A stretch of 64,000 bases of DNA from Variovorax gracilis (GTDB lineage Bacteria; Pseudomonadota; Gammaproteobacteria; Burkholderiales; Burkholderiaceae_C). The stretch's first letter is position 1; each line of letters starts with the position of its first letter. A program made the position numbers and the translations under genes. The stretch covers positions 124,001 to 188,000 of the forward strand of contig NZ_JASZYF010000010.1 of NCBI RefSeq assembly GCF_030317115.1, given 5' to 3'. The notes below the pieces were generated by a model that saw only the letters and a list, made by a program, of their open reading frames with translations, searched no databases and was not told the DNA's origin. This document shows positions 1 to 9,949 of this stretch, piece by piece.

Positions 1-1023
1 GACGTACTGTGCGATGGCCGTGCCCTTGACGATCGTCAGCATCCCGTTGCCCATGCCGTAGAACAGCACGAAGCACAGTGCGGCAACCGGATGGCCGGCG
101 CCGGCCAACAGCATGCAAAGTCCCAGCGGAATCAGGCACGGAATCAGCCGGTTCGCGAGGTGCAAGTCGAAGTGGTGTTCGAAGAAGTAGAGCAGGGCGC
201 GACCGAACACCTGCACGATGCCGATGCTCGCCGGCACCGCGATGGCCCAGGCCTCCGGCAACCCCGCGCCGCGCAGCAAGCTGACCATGTGGGGTGGCAG
301 GGCCGCGGTCACGGCCATGAGCAGGACGGTGAAGACGCCGATGAGCAGGAAGGGCGCGCTGCGCAGATGGTGCGCGACGGAAGGGCGATCGGTTGGGCGT
401 GCGCCTGCCGGTGGCTCGGCCCGGCGGCCCGGCGCGTTTCGCAGGATGCAGAAGTGCAGCGGGACGCACACGCAAAGGTGAATCCCGGCCAGCACCCACA
501 GCGCGTGCCGCCAGCCAAGCTTCGCGATCAGCCATGCGTCCAGCGGAATGAAGACGGTGCTCGCAAGCCCGCCCAGGAAGGTCAAGGTGATGATCGCGCG
601 CCGGAAATCGCTGGGAAAGCGCCGCGTGACGATCGAGAAGGCCGGGCTGTAGAGCGTCGCCGACAAGCCGGCGCCGAGCAGGAGCCACACGGCATAGAAG
701 CCCGCCGCGCCGTGCACGAAGCTGTGGAGCAGCAGGCCCGCCGCGATCACCAGCGAGCCGCCCGCCATGACTGCGCGTTCGTGGCCGCGATCGATCCAGC
801 GGCCCACGGTCCAGGCCATCGCACCTTCGGCCAGCAGCGCGAGACTGAAGGCGAGCGACGATTGCGCTCGGTCCAGGCCGAGTTCGCGTTCCACCGGCTC
901 CATCAGCAAGGCGAAGGTGTAGAAGACGCTGCCCCATGTGATGAGCTGGCCGACGGAGAGCCAGGCGACGAGGCGGCGGTCGTAGGGTGCGGGGGTGGGT
1001 GTCGTCGATGCTGAAAGGCCCAT
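1..1023 (-). CDS. MFS transporter, 3' end outside window
   Basis: The minus-strand frame is open from an ATG at 1021-1023 to the window edge (341 codons, no stop), so the C-terminus is missing. The product is hydrophobic, with about ten membrane segments visible and a hydrophilic loop near the middle, as expected for a 12-helix major facilitator. It resembles the bacterial MFS group often annotated as monocarboxylate- or oxalate/formate-like antiporters, but I cannot name a substrate. It is divergent from the LuxR/cupin regulator at 1123, with only 99 bp between the two starts, so that regulator is the obvious candidate for controlling it (inference from layout). Confidence 0.8.
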   Translation of the reverse strand, partial: MGLSASTTPTPAPYDRRLVAWLSVGQLITWGSVFYTFALLMEPVERELGLDRAQSSLAFSLALLAEGAMAWTVGRWIDRGHERAVMAGGSLVIAAGLLLHSFVHGAAGFYAVWLLLGAGLSATLYSPAFSIVTRRFPSDFRRAIITLTFLGGLASTVFIPLDAWLIAKLGWRHALWVLAGIHLCVCVPLHFCILRNAPGRRAEPPAGARPTDRPSVAHHLRSAPFLLIGVFTVLLMAVTAALPPHMVSLLRGAGLPEAWAIAVPASIGIVQVFGRALLYFFEHHFDLHLANRLIPCLIPLGLCMLLAGAGHPVAALCFVLFYGMGNGMLTIVKGTAIAQYV

Positions 1024-1101
1024 GGACTTCGGACTTTAGCGGGGCCGCCGGAGGGCAGCGCGGGTGCATACTGGCGGCGCCTTGCGCTTCGCGCGCGAGG
1101 C

Positions 1102-1113
1102 CCTTGCGCAAGG
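1102..1113. promoter_or_regulatory. 12-bp perfect palindrome overlapping the RBS of the LuxR/cupin gene
   Basis: CCTTGCGCAAGG is a perfect 12-bp palindrome in the 99-bp divergent region. Its right half overlaps the strong Shine-Dalgarno AAGGAGG (1110-1116) that sets the ATG at 1123. A protein bound here could block transcription or translation of the regulator and might act on the divergent MFS gene. In GC-rich DNA such a palindrome can occur by chance. Confidence 0.3.
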
Positions 1114-1122
1114 AGGTCTCTG

Positions 1123-2097
1123 ATGGACGCCATCGAACCCGCCGCCCCATCCGCCTTCGAGCTGGTGGTGCTCGATCCGTCAGGGCGTATCCGTTTCAGC
1201 GATGCCCGTGCTTGTTCGTGGCTTGCGCAAGGCACGACCGTGTGCAACGCGCATGGCGGCATCGCGGCCGCGGACCGTGCCACCCGCGAAGGCTTCGACC
1301 GGCTCATTCGTCGCACGCTGGAGGCTGGCGCCGCGCATCACGAGCCTGCCATGCCTCGCGTCATCCCCTTGCCACGACCGGGTCGCCTGCCCCTCATCGC
1401 GGTCGGACTGCCGATCACCGGCGGCGCAGCCCATGCGCTGGGTGCGGCCGTCCTGTTGCGCGATCCCGAGGTGGTCGATCTGCCGCCGCTGGCCGTCGTC
1501 TGCGAAATCTTCGGCCTGACGCGTGCGGAGGGTGCGATCGCGCTGGCCGTGGGAAACGGGCATGCGCTGAAGCAGATTGCCGAGTCGCGCCGCTGCAGCG
1601 TCAACACGGTGCGCACCCTGCTCGGCCGGGCCTTCGCGAAGACGGGATGCCGGCGCCAGGCGGATCTCGTGCGCGTGATGGGCGCGCTCGCGGAGTTGCG
1701 CGCAGCCGCCGATGGTTTCTCGGCCGGCCATGCCATGGCGTCCCTGCACGACAAGGCTCTGCGGCGCGCCAGCGAAAGCCGCGTGCGCGCGCTGCTGCAA
1801 CTGCCGCTGCGGGCGCCGCCGAACCAGCAGGCGCGCATCGTCTCGCGCGACTTCTCGCCGGGGGAGGCCACGGGCTTTCACGTGCACGGCTGCGGCCACG
1901 AGATCGTCTGTGTGCTCGACGGCGCGCTGACGATGGAATACGCGGGCGCCGGCGCAGGGCAGACCATCGCCGGCGAGGCCGTCTATGTCGCACCGGGCGT
2001 CGTTCACCAGGGGCGCAACCTCGACACGCTGCACAGCCTGTCGCTCTACCACGTGGGCATCGGGCCGGCAGGCTCGATCGATCGACGCAATCTCTGA
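1123..2097 (+). CDS. LuxR-type HTH / cupin fusion regulator
   Basis: 324 aa. Residues about 1-115 look like a degenerate PAS-like sensor region. Residues about 130-185 are a LuxR/GerE-type helix-turn-helix (LTRAEGAIALAV, then a recognition helix near VNTVRTLLGRAF). Residues about 238-312 form a cupin fold with a metal-ligand-like cluster HVHGCGHE (253-260) and a later His295 in PGVVHQ. A LuxR HTH followed by a C-terminal cupin is not a common order; the cupin probably binds a small molecule. A strong AAGGAGG seven bases upstream supports this ATG. The likely target is the divergent MFS gene. The effector is unknown. Confidence 0.75.
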   Translation: MDAIEPAAPSAFELVVLDPSGRIRFSDARACSWLAQGTTVCNAHGGIAAADRATREGFDRLIRRTLEAGAAHHEPAMPRVIPLPRPGRLPLIAVGLPITGGAAHALGAAVLLRDPEVVDLPPLAVVCEIFGLTRAEGAIALAVGNGHALKQIAESRRCSVNTVRTLLGRAFAKTGCRRQADLVRVMGALAELRAAADGFSAGHAMASLHDKALRRASESRVRALLQLPLRAPPNQQARIVSRDFSPGEATGFHVHGCGHEIVCVLDGALTMEYAGAGAGQTIAGEAVYVAPGVVHQGRNLDTLHSLSLYHVGIGPAGSIDRRNL

Positions 2098-2189
2098 AGC
2101 ATCGGCTCCTGCAAGTTGTCGTCCGATCGCATGACGACAGGCTGGCACGACATCCCTAGTCTGCGAGCGTACGGACCGAGGGGACTGAC

Positions 2190-3227
2190 ATGAACCGACG
2201 CACGCTCCTGTGGCTTTCCTGTGCATGGCTCGGGGCGGGGATCTCCGCGTGCGCCAGCCGGGGCGCGCAGCGGACCGGCACCGTCGCGGAAGACATGTAC
2301 ATCGACGCCGCCGACCCCGGCGTGCAACTCTTCCTGCGCAACCGGCATGCGATCGAACCGGTGAGCGCGCCGCCGGGGCGCACGGTGCTCTTCGTGCACG
2401 GCCTGACCTATCCCGGGCACACCTGCTTCGACCTCCCCCTCGGTGGCCGATCGTGGATGGAAGACCTTGCGCAGCGCGGTTTCGACACCTGGTGCGTGGA
2501 CCTGCGCGGGTACGGGCGATCGACACGTCCGGCAGCGATGGAGCAGCCGCCGGAGATGAATCCGCCGCTGCTCGACGCGGCCACCGGCACACGGGACCTG
2601 GCGTCGGCGGTCGATTTCATTTGCGCGCGTCGGGGTCTCGACCGAATCGTGATCGTTGCCTGGTCCTGGGGCACAGTGCTGGCCGCACGACATGCCGGGC
2701 GCCGGCCCGGCCAGGTCGAGCGCCTGGTGCTGTATGCGCCCGTCTGGCGCTGGCCCGGCGGTCCGGTGCCGCGCGCACCCGCGGGCGCCTACCGCCGCGT
2801 CACACGCGAGGCGGCGAGGCGCACCTGGGTCGACGGGGTGCCGACGGGTGAGCAGGATGCGCTGATCCCTGCGGGCTGGTTCGACCAATGGGCCGACGCC
2901 AACTGGGCCACCGACCCGCTGGGCGTCCAGGCGAATCCGCCTTTTCTTCGCGCGCCGAACGGCCCCTTGGTCGAAGTCGTGGCGCATTGGGGCGAAGGAC
3001 GCGATTTCTTCACGCCTTCCTCGATCGAGGCACCCACGCTGCTCGTGGTCGGCGCCTGGGACCGGACGACACCGCCGGCCATGGCGCGTGCGCTCGACCC
3101 TCTGCTGACGCGAGCGGGGAAGGCTCGCCTGGCAGTCTTGCCCGAAGGCACCCACCAGCTCTTTCTCGAGCGTCGGCGTGAAGCCCTGTTCGTGACAGTC
3201 AGGGAGTTTCTCGAAGAATCAGCGTAG
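2190..3227 (+). CDS. Alpha/beta hydrolase, putative lipoprotein
   Basis: 345 aa. The N-terminus has a short hydrophobic signal ending in a lipobox-like ISAC with Cys21, suggesting a lipid-anchored envelope protein. The fold signatures are the oxyanion FVHG (68-71), a nucleophile elbow AWSWG with Ser159, an Asp in VVGAWDRT and a catalytic His in EGTHQLF near the C-terminus. The class is serine hydrolase (esterase/lipase-like); the substrate is unknown. It lies 92 bp downstream of the LuxR/cupin gene, with its own start and no clear shared function. Confidence 0.75.
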   Translation: MNRRTLLWLSCAWLGAGISACASRGAQRTGTVAEDMYIDAADPGVQLFLRNRHAIEPVSAPPGRTVLFVHGLTYPGHTCFDLPLGGRSWMEDLAQRGFDTWCVDLRGYGRSTRPAAMEQPPEMNPPLLDAATGTRDLASAVDFICARRGLDRIVIVAWSWGTVLAARHAGRRPGQVERLVLYAPVWRWPGGPVPRAPAGAYRRVTREAARRTWVDGVPTGEQDALIPAGWFDQWADANWATDPLGVQANPPFLRAPNGPLVEVVAHWGEGRDFFTPSSIEAPTLLVVGAWDRTTPPAMARALDPLLTRAGKARLAVLPEGTHQLFLERRREALFVTVREFLEESA

Positions 3228-3253
3228 GAAAGGCCCAGCGAAGAATTGCCCGA

Positions 3254-4798
3254 TCAGCCAACCGCGCGCAGCGCCCGTCGGTACTGCACGGCCTCCGCGA
3301 CATGCGCCACTTCGACCGCTGGACTACCGGCCAGGTCAGCGATCGTTCGAGCCACCTTCAGCGCCCGGTGCGTGCTGCGCGCCGACCACCCCAGCTTTGC
3401 CGCCGCCGTGTGCATGAACTTCAACGCGTCCGGCGCCAGTCCGGCATGCCGGTCGATCTCCGCACCCTGCAACGACTGATTGGTCTTTCCCTGCCGCGCC
3501 AGTGCCCGTTCGCGCGCCTCGCCCGCGCGGTCGCGGATTGCATCAGTGGCTTCGCCGGCCGGTGAGGTGAGCAATTGCTCAGCCGATACCGCGGGCACCT
3601 CGATGTGGATATCGATGCGGTCCAGCAACGGGCCGCTGAGCTTGCCCTGGTAGCGGGACACCTGGTCGGGTGTGCAGCGGCAGGGCTTGAGCGCGGAGCC
3701 GAGGTAGCCGCAGGGGCAGGGGTTCATCGCCGCAATCAATTGGAAGCGCGCCGGAAATTCAGCGCGGCGGGCGGCACGGGCGATCGTGATGGTTCCGGTC
3801 TCCAGCGGCTCGCGCAGCGCCTCCAGCGAGGCCCGCGCGAACTCGGGAAACTCGTCCAGGAAGAGCACGCCGTGATGCGCCAGCGAAATCTCCCCAGGCC
3901 GCGGCGGTGAGCCGCCACCGACCAACGCCACGGCGCTGGCCGTGTGGTGCGGACTCGACGTCGGTCGTTGCATCCACCGTTCGACCGCGAAGCGTCCGCC
4001 GAGGCTGGCAACGGCGGCGCTTTCGAGCGCTTCCTGCACACTCATCGCAGGCAGCAATCCGGCGAACCGCTGCGCCAGCATCGACTTGCCCGAGCCCGGC
4101 GGGCCGACCAGCAGCAGGCTGTGGCCGCCGGCCGCCGCAATCTCCAGAGCGCGCTTGGCGCCGGCGTGGCCCTTCACGTCCGCGAGATCGGCGTGGCGCA
4201 GGGCCGGCCCTTGCGGCGCGGGCAGCACTCGGGCCCAGCCGTCATCGCCGGGCTCGGTTGGCAACGCGTCGCCATCGCATGGGGGAAGAAACTGCCGCAC
4301 GACATCCAGCAGATGCCGCGCGCCGTAGACCTCGGCGTCCGGCACCAGTGAGGCCTCTTGCGCGCTCTCGGCCGGCAGCACCAGCCGCGTCGCGACCCCA
4401 CTGACATGTAACGCGAGCGCCATGGCGAGCGCACCACGCACGGGCCTCAGTTGCCCTGAAAGAGAGAGTTCGCCGGCGAATTCATGACCGGCCAGCCGGG
4501 CCGCCTGGATCTGCCCGCTGGCCGCCAGGATGCCCAGGGCAATCGGCAAGTCGAAGCGTCCGGAATCCTTGGGCAGGTCCGCCGGCGCCAGATTGACCGT
4601 GATCCGCTTGTTGTTCGGGAATTCGAGACCCGCGTTCTGGATGGCCGACCGCACGCGTTCGCGCGCTTCCTTGACTTCCACATCGGCCAGGCCCACCAGC
4701 GTAAAGCTCGGCAAGCCGTTTGCCAGATGCACCTCAACCGTGACAACGGCCGCTTCGAGGCCCAGCAATGCGCGGCTTTGCACCAAAGACAGACTCAT
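3254..4798 (-). CDS. comM: YifB/ComM family Mg-chelatase-like AAA+ ATPase
   Basis: 514 aa, normal family length. The start is placed at MSLSLVQSRALLG (4798); a longer in-frame extension to 4969 is rejected because it would cross the promoter of the divergent porin gene. The N-terminal third is the ChlI/S16-like domain (VEVHLANGLPSFTLVGLAD). Walker A GPPGSGKS is at 232-239, a Walker B FLDEFPEF follows, and the C-terminal Mg-chelatase domain contains NPCPCGY. In naturally competent bacteria ComM is a hexameric helicase that extends branch migration of incoming single-stranded DNA; elsewhere its role is less clear. Confidence 0.92.
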   Translation of the reverse strand: MSLSLVQSRALLGLEAAVVTVEVHLANGLPSFTLVGLADVEVKEARERVRSAIQNAGLEFPNNKRITVNLAPADLPKDSGRFDLPIALGILAASGQIQAARLAGHEFAGELSLSGQLRPVRGALAMALALHVSGVATRLVLPAESAQEASLVPDAEVYGARHLLDVVRQFLPPCDGDALPTEPGDDGWARVLPAPQGPALRHADLADVKGHAGAKRALEIAAAGGHSLLLVGPPGSGKSMLAQRFAGLLPAMSVQEALESAAVASLGGRFAVERWMQRPTSSPHHTASAVALVGGGSPPRPGEISLAHHGVLFLDEFPEFARASLEALREPLETGTITIARAARRAEFPARFQLIAAMNPCPCGYLGSALKPCRCTPDQVSRYQGKLSGPLLDRIDIHIEVPAVSAEQLLTSPAGEATDAIRDRAGEARERALARQGKTNQSLQGAEIDRHAGLAPDALKFMHTAAAKLGWSARSTHRALKVARTIADLAGSPAVEVAHVAEAVQYRRALRAVG

Positions 4799-4896
4799 TC
4801 TTCTCCCTATCCCCAAGATGGTGCGTCCATCTCTTGATTCATTGTTACGACGTGCATCCTTGATCGCTGCCCGGCTCCGCAGGCTTGTTGACACTT

Positions 4897-4912
4897 TGGC
4901 ACGCTCCCTGCT
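4897..4912 (+). promoter_or_regulatory. Sigma-54 (-24/-12) promoter of the porin-glnK-amtB operon
   Basis: TGGCACG-CTCC-CTGCT matches the RpoN consensus TGGCACG-N4-TTGCW at all but one position, with GG at 4898-4899 and GC at 4910-4911, the required 12-bp offset. The predicted start is near 4923, giving a leader of about 38 nt before the ATG at 4961. This fits nitrogen-regulated glnK-amtB. I did not find a convincing NtrC site upstream; an IHF-like A/T stretch around 4830-4850 is only weakly similar. Confidence 0.8.
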
Positions 4913-4960
4913 TTGACATGGTTTCCAAACCACTTTCAAAACACTCCGAGGAGTCACTCG

Positions 4961-6200
<1,240 letters not shown>

Positions 6201-6227
6201 TACGCAAGGCACGAAAGACAAATCGAA

Positions 6228-7757
6228 ATGAAAAAATTCCTTGTTTCACTCGCGCTCGGCTTGAGCGTGCTGGCCGCCGGCACCTCCGGCTTTGCGCAGA
6301 CGGCCGCGGCACCCGCGGCCGAAGCGCCTGCTGCTGCCGCGCCCGCCGCGCCTGCAGCCGCAGCACCGGCTGCGGCCCCCGCGGCTGCAGCACCTGCCGA
6401 CGCTGCCGCTGCGCCCGCCGCAGCCGCACCTTCCTTCAACAAGGGTGACACCTCCTGGATGATGGTCTCCACGCTGCTGGTGATCATGATGACGATTCCC
6501 GGCCTCGCGCTGTTCTACGGCGGCCTGGTTCGCAGCAAGAACATGCTGTCGGTGCTGATGCAGGTGATGGTCACCTTCTCCATGATCGTCGTGCTGTGGC
6601 TCATCTACGGCTACAGCCTCGCGTTCACGGAGGGCAACTCCTTCATCGGCGGATTCGACCGGCTCTTCATGAAGGGGATCTTCGATCCGGCCACCGGTGT
6701 GTTCGCACCCGGCGCGACCTTCAGCAAGGGCGTGTACATCCCCGAACTCCTGTTCGCCGCCTTCCAGGCCACCTTCGCCGGCATCACCTGCTGCCTGATC
6801 GTCGGTGCCTTCGCCGAGCGCGTGAAATTCTCGGCCGTGCTGCTCTTCATGGTGATCTGGTTCACCTTCAGCTATGCGCCGATCGCGCACATGGTCTGGT
6901 TCTGGATGGGCCCGGACGCCTACACCAGCAAGGAAGTCGTCGACGCCATGAACGACAAGGCCGGTCTCATCTGGCAATGGGGCGCGCTCGACTTCGCGGG
7001 CGGCACGGTGGTGCACATCAACGCGGCCGTCGCCGGTCTCGTGGGTGCCTTCCTGATCGGCAAGCGCATCGGCTACGGCAAGGAATCCTTCACGCCGCAT
7101 TCGCTGACGCTCACGATGGTCGGTGCCTCCCTGCTGTGGGTGGGCTGGTTCGGCTTCAACGCCGGCTCCGCACTCGAAGCCGGCACCAGCGCCGTGCTGG
7201 CCTTCATGAACACCTTCTCGGCGACTGCCGCGGCGGTGCTGGCATGGTCCATCGGTGAAGCGCTGATGCGCGGCAAGGCCTCGATGCTGGGTGCCGCCTC
7301 GGGTGCCGTCGCCGGCCTCGTGGCGATCACGCCGGCTGCCGGCAACGTCGGCCTGATGGGCGCGATCGTCATCGGCTTCGTTGCCGGCTTCGCCTGCCTC
7401 TGGGGCGTCAACGGCCTCAAGAAGATGCTCGGCGCCGACGATTCGCTCGACGTGTTCGGCGTGCACGGTGTCGGCGGTATCGTCGGCGCCCTGCTGACCG
7501 GCGTGTTCAACACGCAATCGCTCGGCGGCCCCGGCCTCGTGGGCGACTGGGTCACGGCGGGCGTGATCTCCAACGGCATCGGCGCGCAGGTCTGGATCCA
7601 GCTCAAGGCTGTGGTGCTGACCGTCGTGTGGTCGGGCGTCGTGTCCTTCATCGCCTACAAGATCGCCGACCTCACGATCGGCCTGCGTGTGAGCGAAGAG
7701 GAAGAGCGCGAAGGCCTCGACATCTCGGCGCACGGCGAGACCGCGTACAACCGCTGA
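6228..7757 (+). CDS. amtB: Ammonium transporter AmtB with Ala/Pro-rich N-terminal spacer
   Basis: 509 aa. A signal peptide (res 1-24) is followed by an unusual low-complexity Ala/Pro segment of about 45 residues (25-69), then the 11-helix Amt core beginning near KGDTSWMMVSTLL. The conduction-pore twin histidines are His263 (VVHINAAVAG) and His413 (FGVHGVGG); Asp255 sits eight residues before the first, as in E. coli AmtB. The core is otherwise canonical. The low-complexity segment should sit periplasmically before the first core helix; its role is unknown. Regulated by GlnK from the adjacent gene. Confidence 0.95.
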   Translation: MKKFLVSLALGLSVLAAGTSGFAQTAAAPAAEAPAAAAPAAPAAAAPAAAPAAAAPADAAAAPAAAAPSFNKGDTSWMMVSTLLVIMMTIPGLALFYGGLVRSKNMLSVLMQVMVTFSMIVVLWLIYGYSLAFTEGNSFIGGFDRLFMKGIFDPATGVFAPGATFSKGVYIPELLFAAFQATFAGITCCLIVGAFAERVKFSAVLLFMVIWFTFSYAPIAHMVWFWMGPDAYTSKEVVDAMNDKAGLIWQWGALDFAGGTVVHINAAVAGLVGAFLIGKRIGYGKESFTPHSLTLTMVGASLLWVGWFGFNAGSALEAGTSAVLAFMNTFSATAAAVLAWSIGEALMRGKASMLGAASGAVAGLVAITPAAGNVGLMGAIVIGFVAGFACLWGVNGLKKMLGADDSLDVFGVHGVGGIVGALLTGVFNTQSLGGPGLVGDWVTAGVISNGIGAQVWIQLKAVVLTVVWSGVVSFIAYKIADLTIGLRVSEEEEREGLDISAHGETAYNR

Positions 7758-7763
7758 GTCCCG

Positions 7764-7804
7764 GCGGGCCGCAACTGCCGCGGCCCGCAACCGAAAAGTT
7801 TTTT
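7764..7804 (+). terminator. Rho-independent terminator 1 after amtB
   Basis: GCGGGCCGC (7764-7772) and GCGGCCCGC (7780-7788) form a perfect 9-bp stem with a 7-nt loop. A T6 tract follows at 7799-7804, about ten bases after the stem. Confidence 0.7.
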
Positions 7805-7831
7805 GTCAGCGAGAGTCTCCTTTGGATGTTC

Positions 7832-7867
7832 GGCCCGCACGTGCTCCGGCACCTGCGGGCCTTTTTT
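7832..7867 (+). terminator. Rho-independent terminator 2 after amtB
   Basis: GGCCCGCA (7832-7839) pairs with TGCGGGCC (7854-7861), with an inner GTGC/GCAC extension, followed directly by T6 (7862-7867). This is a textbook intrinsic terminator. Together with the one at 7764 it strongly insulates the amtB operon from the SMP-30 gene. Confidence 0.9.
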
Positions 7868-7894
7868 CGCGCTTTTTGGCCTAAGCTGCGGCTG

Positions 7895-8815
7895 ATGTGG
7901 ACCACGCTGAATGACAGCCTCAGCCAGCTCGGCGAGTCGCCCTTCTGGCATCCGGCCGAGAGGTCGCTCTACTGGCTGGACATTCCGGGACGTGCGGTGC
8001 TGCGCACGCGCGGCGACATCGCCGGACCCGAGGTCGAGCGATGGAGCCTGCCGACCGAGCCCGGCTGCATGGCGCCGGCGCGCACGGGCGGCCTGGTGAT
8101 CGCGCTGCGCGACGGCGTCTATCGTGCGCGGGAGTGGCGCGGCGAGCTCAAGCCCATCGCGCACGTCGACCACGACGCGAGCACGATGCGCTTCAACGAT
8201 GGCAAGTGCGATCCGCTCGGCCGGTTCTGGGCTGGCACCCTCAACGAGGCGAAGGACCGCGCCAACGCCGCGCTCTACTGCCTCGACGCACGCGGCGGCC
8301 GTGCGCCGACGCTGACGCAGATGGCCAACGAGGCGACCACCGCCAACGGCCTCGCCTTCTCCCCTGATGACACGACGGTCTACTGGGCCGACACCGCCGC
8401 GCATCGCGTACGCGCGTGGACGTGGGCGGCGCGGCCCAATCGGCTGTCGAACCCTCGCGTGTTCCAGCAGTTCGGCGACAAGCCTTCAGGCTGGACGGCG
8501 GAATCGCTCGTCCGCTACGAAGGCCGGCCCGACGGCGCCACCATCGACGCCGAGGGCCACTACTGGGTCGCGATGTTCGAGGGCGGCCAACTGCTTCGCT
8601 TCGCGCCCTCCGGCGAGCAGGTGTCGGCGCTGCCGACGCCCGTGCAATGTCCGACGATGCCGTGCTTCGGCGGTGACGACCTGCGCACGCTGTTCGTGAC
8701 CACCGCGCGGCGCGGCCGGCCGGCCGCTGAACTCGAACAGCGACCCGCGTCGGGTCACGTGCTGTCGGTCCGGGTGGCCACGCCCGGCTTGCCAGTTCGC
8801 TTCTTCGAGGACTGA
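7895..8815 (+). CDS. SMP-30/gluconolactonase/LRE family protein
   Basis: 306 aa; the ATG at 7895 is chosen because the longer frame would run through both terminators. Family marks are LGESPFWHPAERSLYWLDI near the N-terminus (metal-ligand Glu), RFNDGKCDPLGRFWAGT in the middle (metal-ligand Asn) and DGATIDAEGHYWVAMF (metal-ligand Asp). The family consists of six-bladed propeller lactonases that open sugar lactones and related esters using a divalent metal. It is followed by glcE after 28 bp, so it may be part of a glycolate/sugar-acid unit, though that link is only positional. No good RBS is visible. Confidence 0.85.
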   Translation: MWTTLNDSLSQLGESPFWHPAERSLYWLDIPGRAVLRTRGDIAGPEVERWSLPTEPGCMAPARTGGLVIALRDGVYRAREWRGELKPIAHVDHDASTMRFNDGKCDPLGRFWAGTLNEAKDRANAALYCLDARGGRAPTLTQMANEATTANGLAFSPDDTTVYWADTAAHRVRAWTWAARPNRLSNPRVFQQFGDKPSGWTAESLVRYEGRPDGATIDAEGHYWVAMFEGGQLLRFAPSGEQVSALPTPVQCPTMPCFGGDDLRTLFVTTARRGRPAAELEQRPASGHVLSVRVATPGLPVRFFED

Positions 8816-8843
8816 CCGGGCCGCTGGCGGTACGATCGCCGGC

Positions 8844-9941
8844 ATGGATCCAGCCCTTCGCCAGATCACCGAGCGCCTGCGCGCCGCTGCCGCCGACACC
8901 ACGACGCTTCGCATCCGCGGGGGCGGCACCAAGGATTTCTTTGGAGAGCCGCCGCAAGGCGAGCCGCTCTCCACCATCGACCTTGCTGGCATCACCAGCT
9001 ACGAGCCGAGCGAGCTGGTTGTCACCGCGCGCGCCGGCACGCCCCTGGCGGAACTCGAGGCCGTGCTGGCCGACAAGGGACAGTGCCTGGCCTTCGAGCC
9101 ACCGCGCTTCGGCGAAGGGGGGACGGTGGGTGGCATGGTCGCCGCCGGGCTCAGCGGGCCTTCGCGCGCGAGCGTGGGGTCGGTGCGCGACTACGTGCTC
9201 GGTGCCACGCTGGTCAACGGTCGCGGCGAGGTGCTCACCTTCGGCGGACAGGTCATGAAGAACGTCGCAGGCTACGACGTGTCGCGCGTGCTCGCCGGCT
9301 CGCTGGGCGTTCTCGGGCTCATCGCGGAAGTGAGCCTCAAGGTGCTGCCCGTCGCGCCCGCCGAGGCGACGCTGGAGTTCGCCTGCAGCCAGGCCGATGC
9401 GCTGCGCCTGCTCAATGAATGGGGTGGCCGGCCGCTGCCGCTGAACGCGAGCGTCTGGCGCGAGCGGGACGGCGAGGGCGTGTTGTCGCTGCGCCTGCGC
9501 GGCGCGGTGGCCGCGGTCGAAGCGGCCTGCAAGCACCTGGGCGGCGAGCGCCAGGGCGGCGAGCGCACGACCACGGGCTGGCAGTCCCTGCGCGACCAGC
9601 AGCACCCATGGTTCGGTGCGCGCGGCGCGCGCGACCTCTGGCGCCTGTCGGTGCCGCAGACCGCGCCGGTGCTCGATATCGACGGCACGCCCCTGATCGA
9701 GTGGCACGGCGGACAGCGCTGGTACCTCGCGCCGCCCGACCGCCGACCGCAACTTCGCGCAGCGGCCCGTGACGCAGGCGGCCATGCGACGCTGTTCATG
9801 CCCTCGGACATTCACGGCCAACGCGTGCTCGGCAGGTTCGACGCGCTGAGCCCCGCCGTCGAGCGCATCCACCGCGCGCTGATGAACGAGTTCGATCCTC
9901 ACGCCGTCTTCCATCGCGGACGGCTCTATCCCGCGGACTGA
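8844..9941 (+). CDS. glcE: Glycolate oxidase FAD-binding subunit GlcE
   Basis: 365 aa. The FAD-binding type 4 domain covers the first half (RIRGGGTKDFFG, then EGGTVGGMVAAGLSGP and GGQVMKNVAGYDVSRVLAGS). The C-terminal cap is short, as in GlcE compared with GlcD. With GlcD and GlcF it oxidises glycolate to glyoxylate at the membrane. glcF follows after 8 bp, but the catalytic glcD gene is not next to it: the SMP-30 gene occupies the expected place. Confidence 0.92.
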   Translation: MDPALRQITERLRAAAADTTTLRIRGGGTKDFFGEPPQGEPLSTIDLAGITSYEPSELVVTARAGTPLAELEAVLADKGQCLAFEPPRFGEGGTVGGMVAAGLSGPSRASVGSVRDYVLGATLVNGRGEVLTFGGQVMKNVAGYDVSRVLAGSLGVLGLIAEVSLKVLPVAPAEATLEFACSQADALRLLNEWGGRPLPLNASVWRERDGEGVLSLRLRGAVAAVEAACKHLGGERQGGERTTTGWQSLRDQQHPWFGARGARDLWRLSVPQTAPVLDIDGTPLIEWHGGQRWYLAPPDRRPQLRAAARDAGGHATLFMPSDIHGQRVLGRFDALSPAVERIHRALMNEFDPHAVFHRGRLYPAD

Positions 9942-9949
9942 CCCCACGC

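Noticed and set aside
2144-2159. TGGCACG resembling a -24 element before the alpha/beta hydrolase
   Set aside because: The matching -12 position has CCCTA instead of a GC-containing element.
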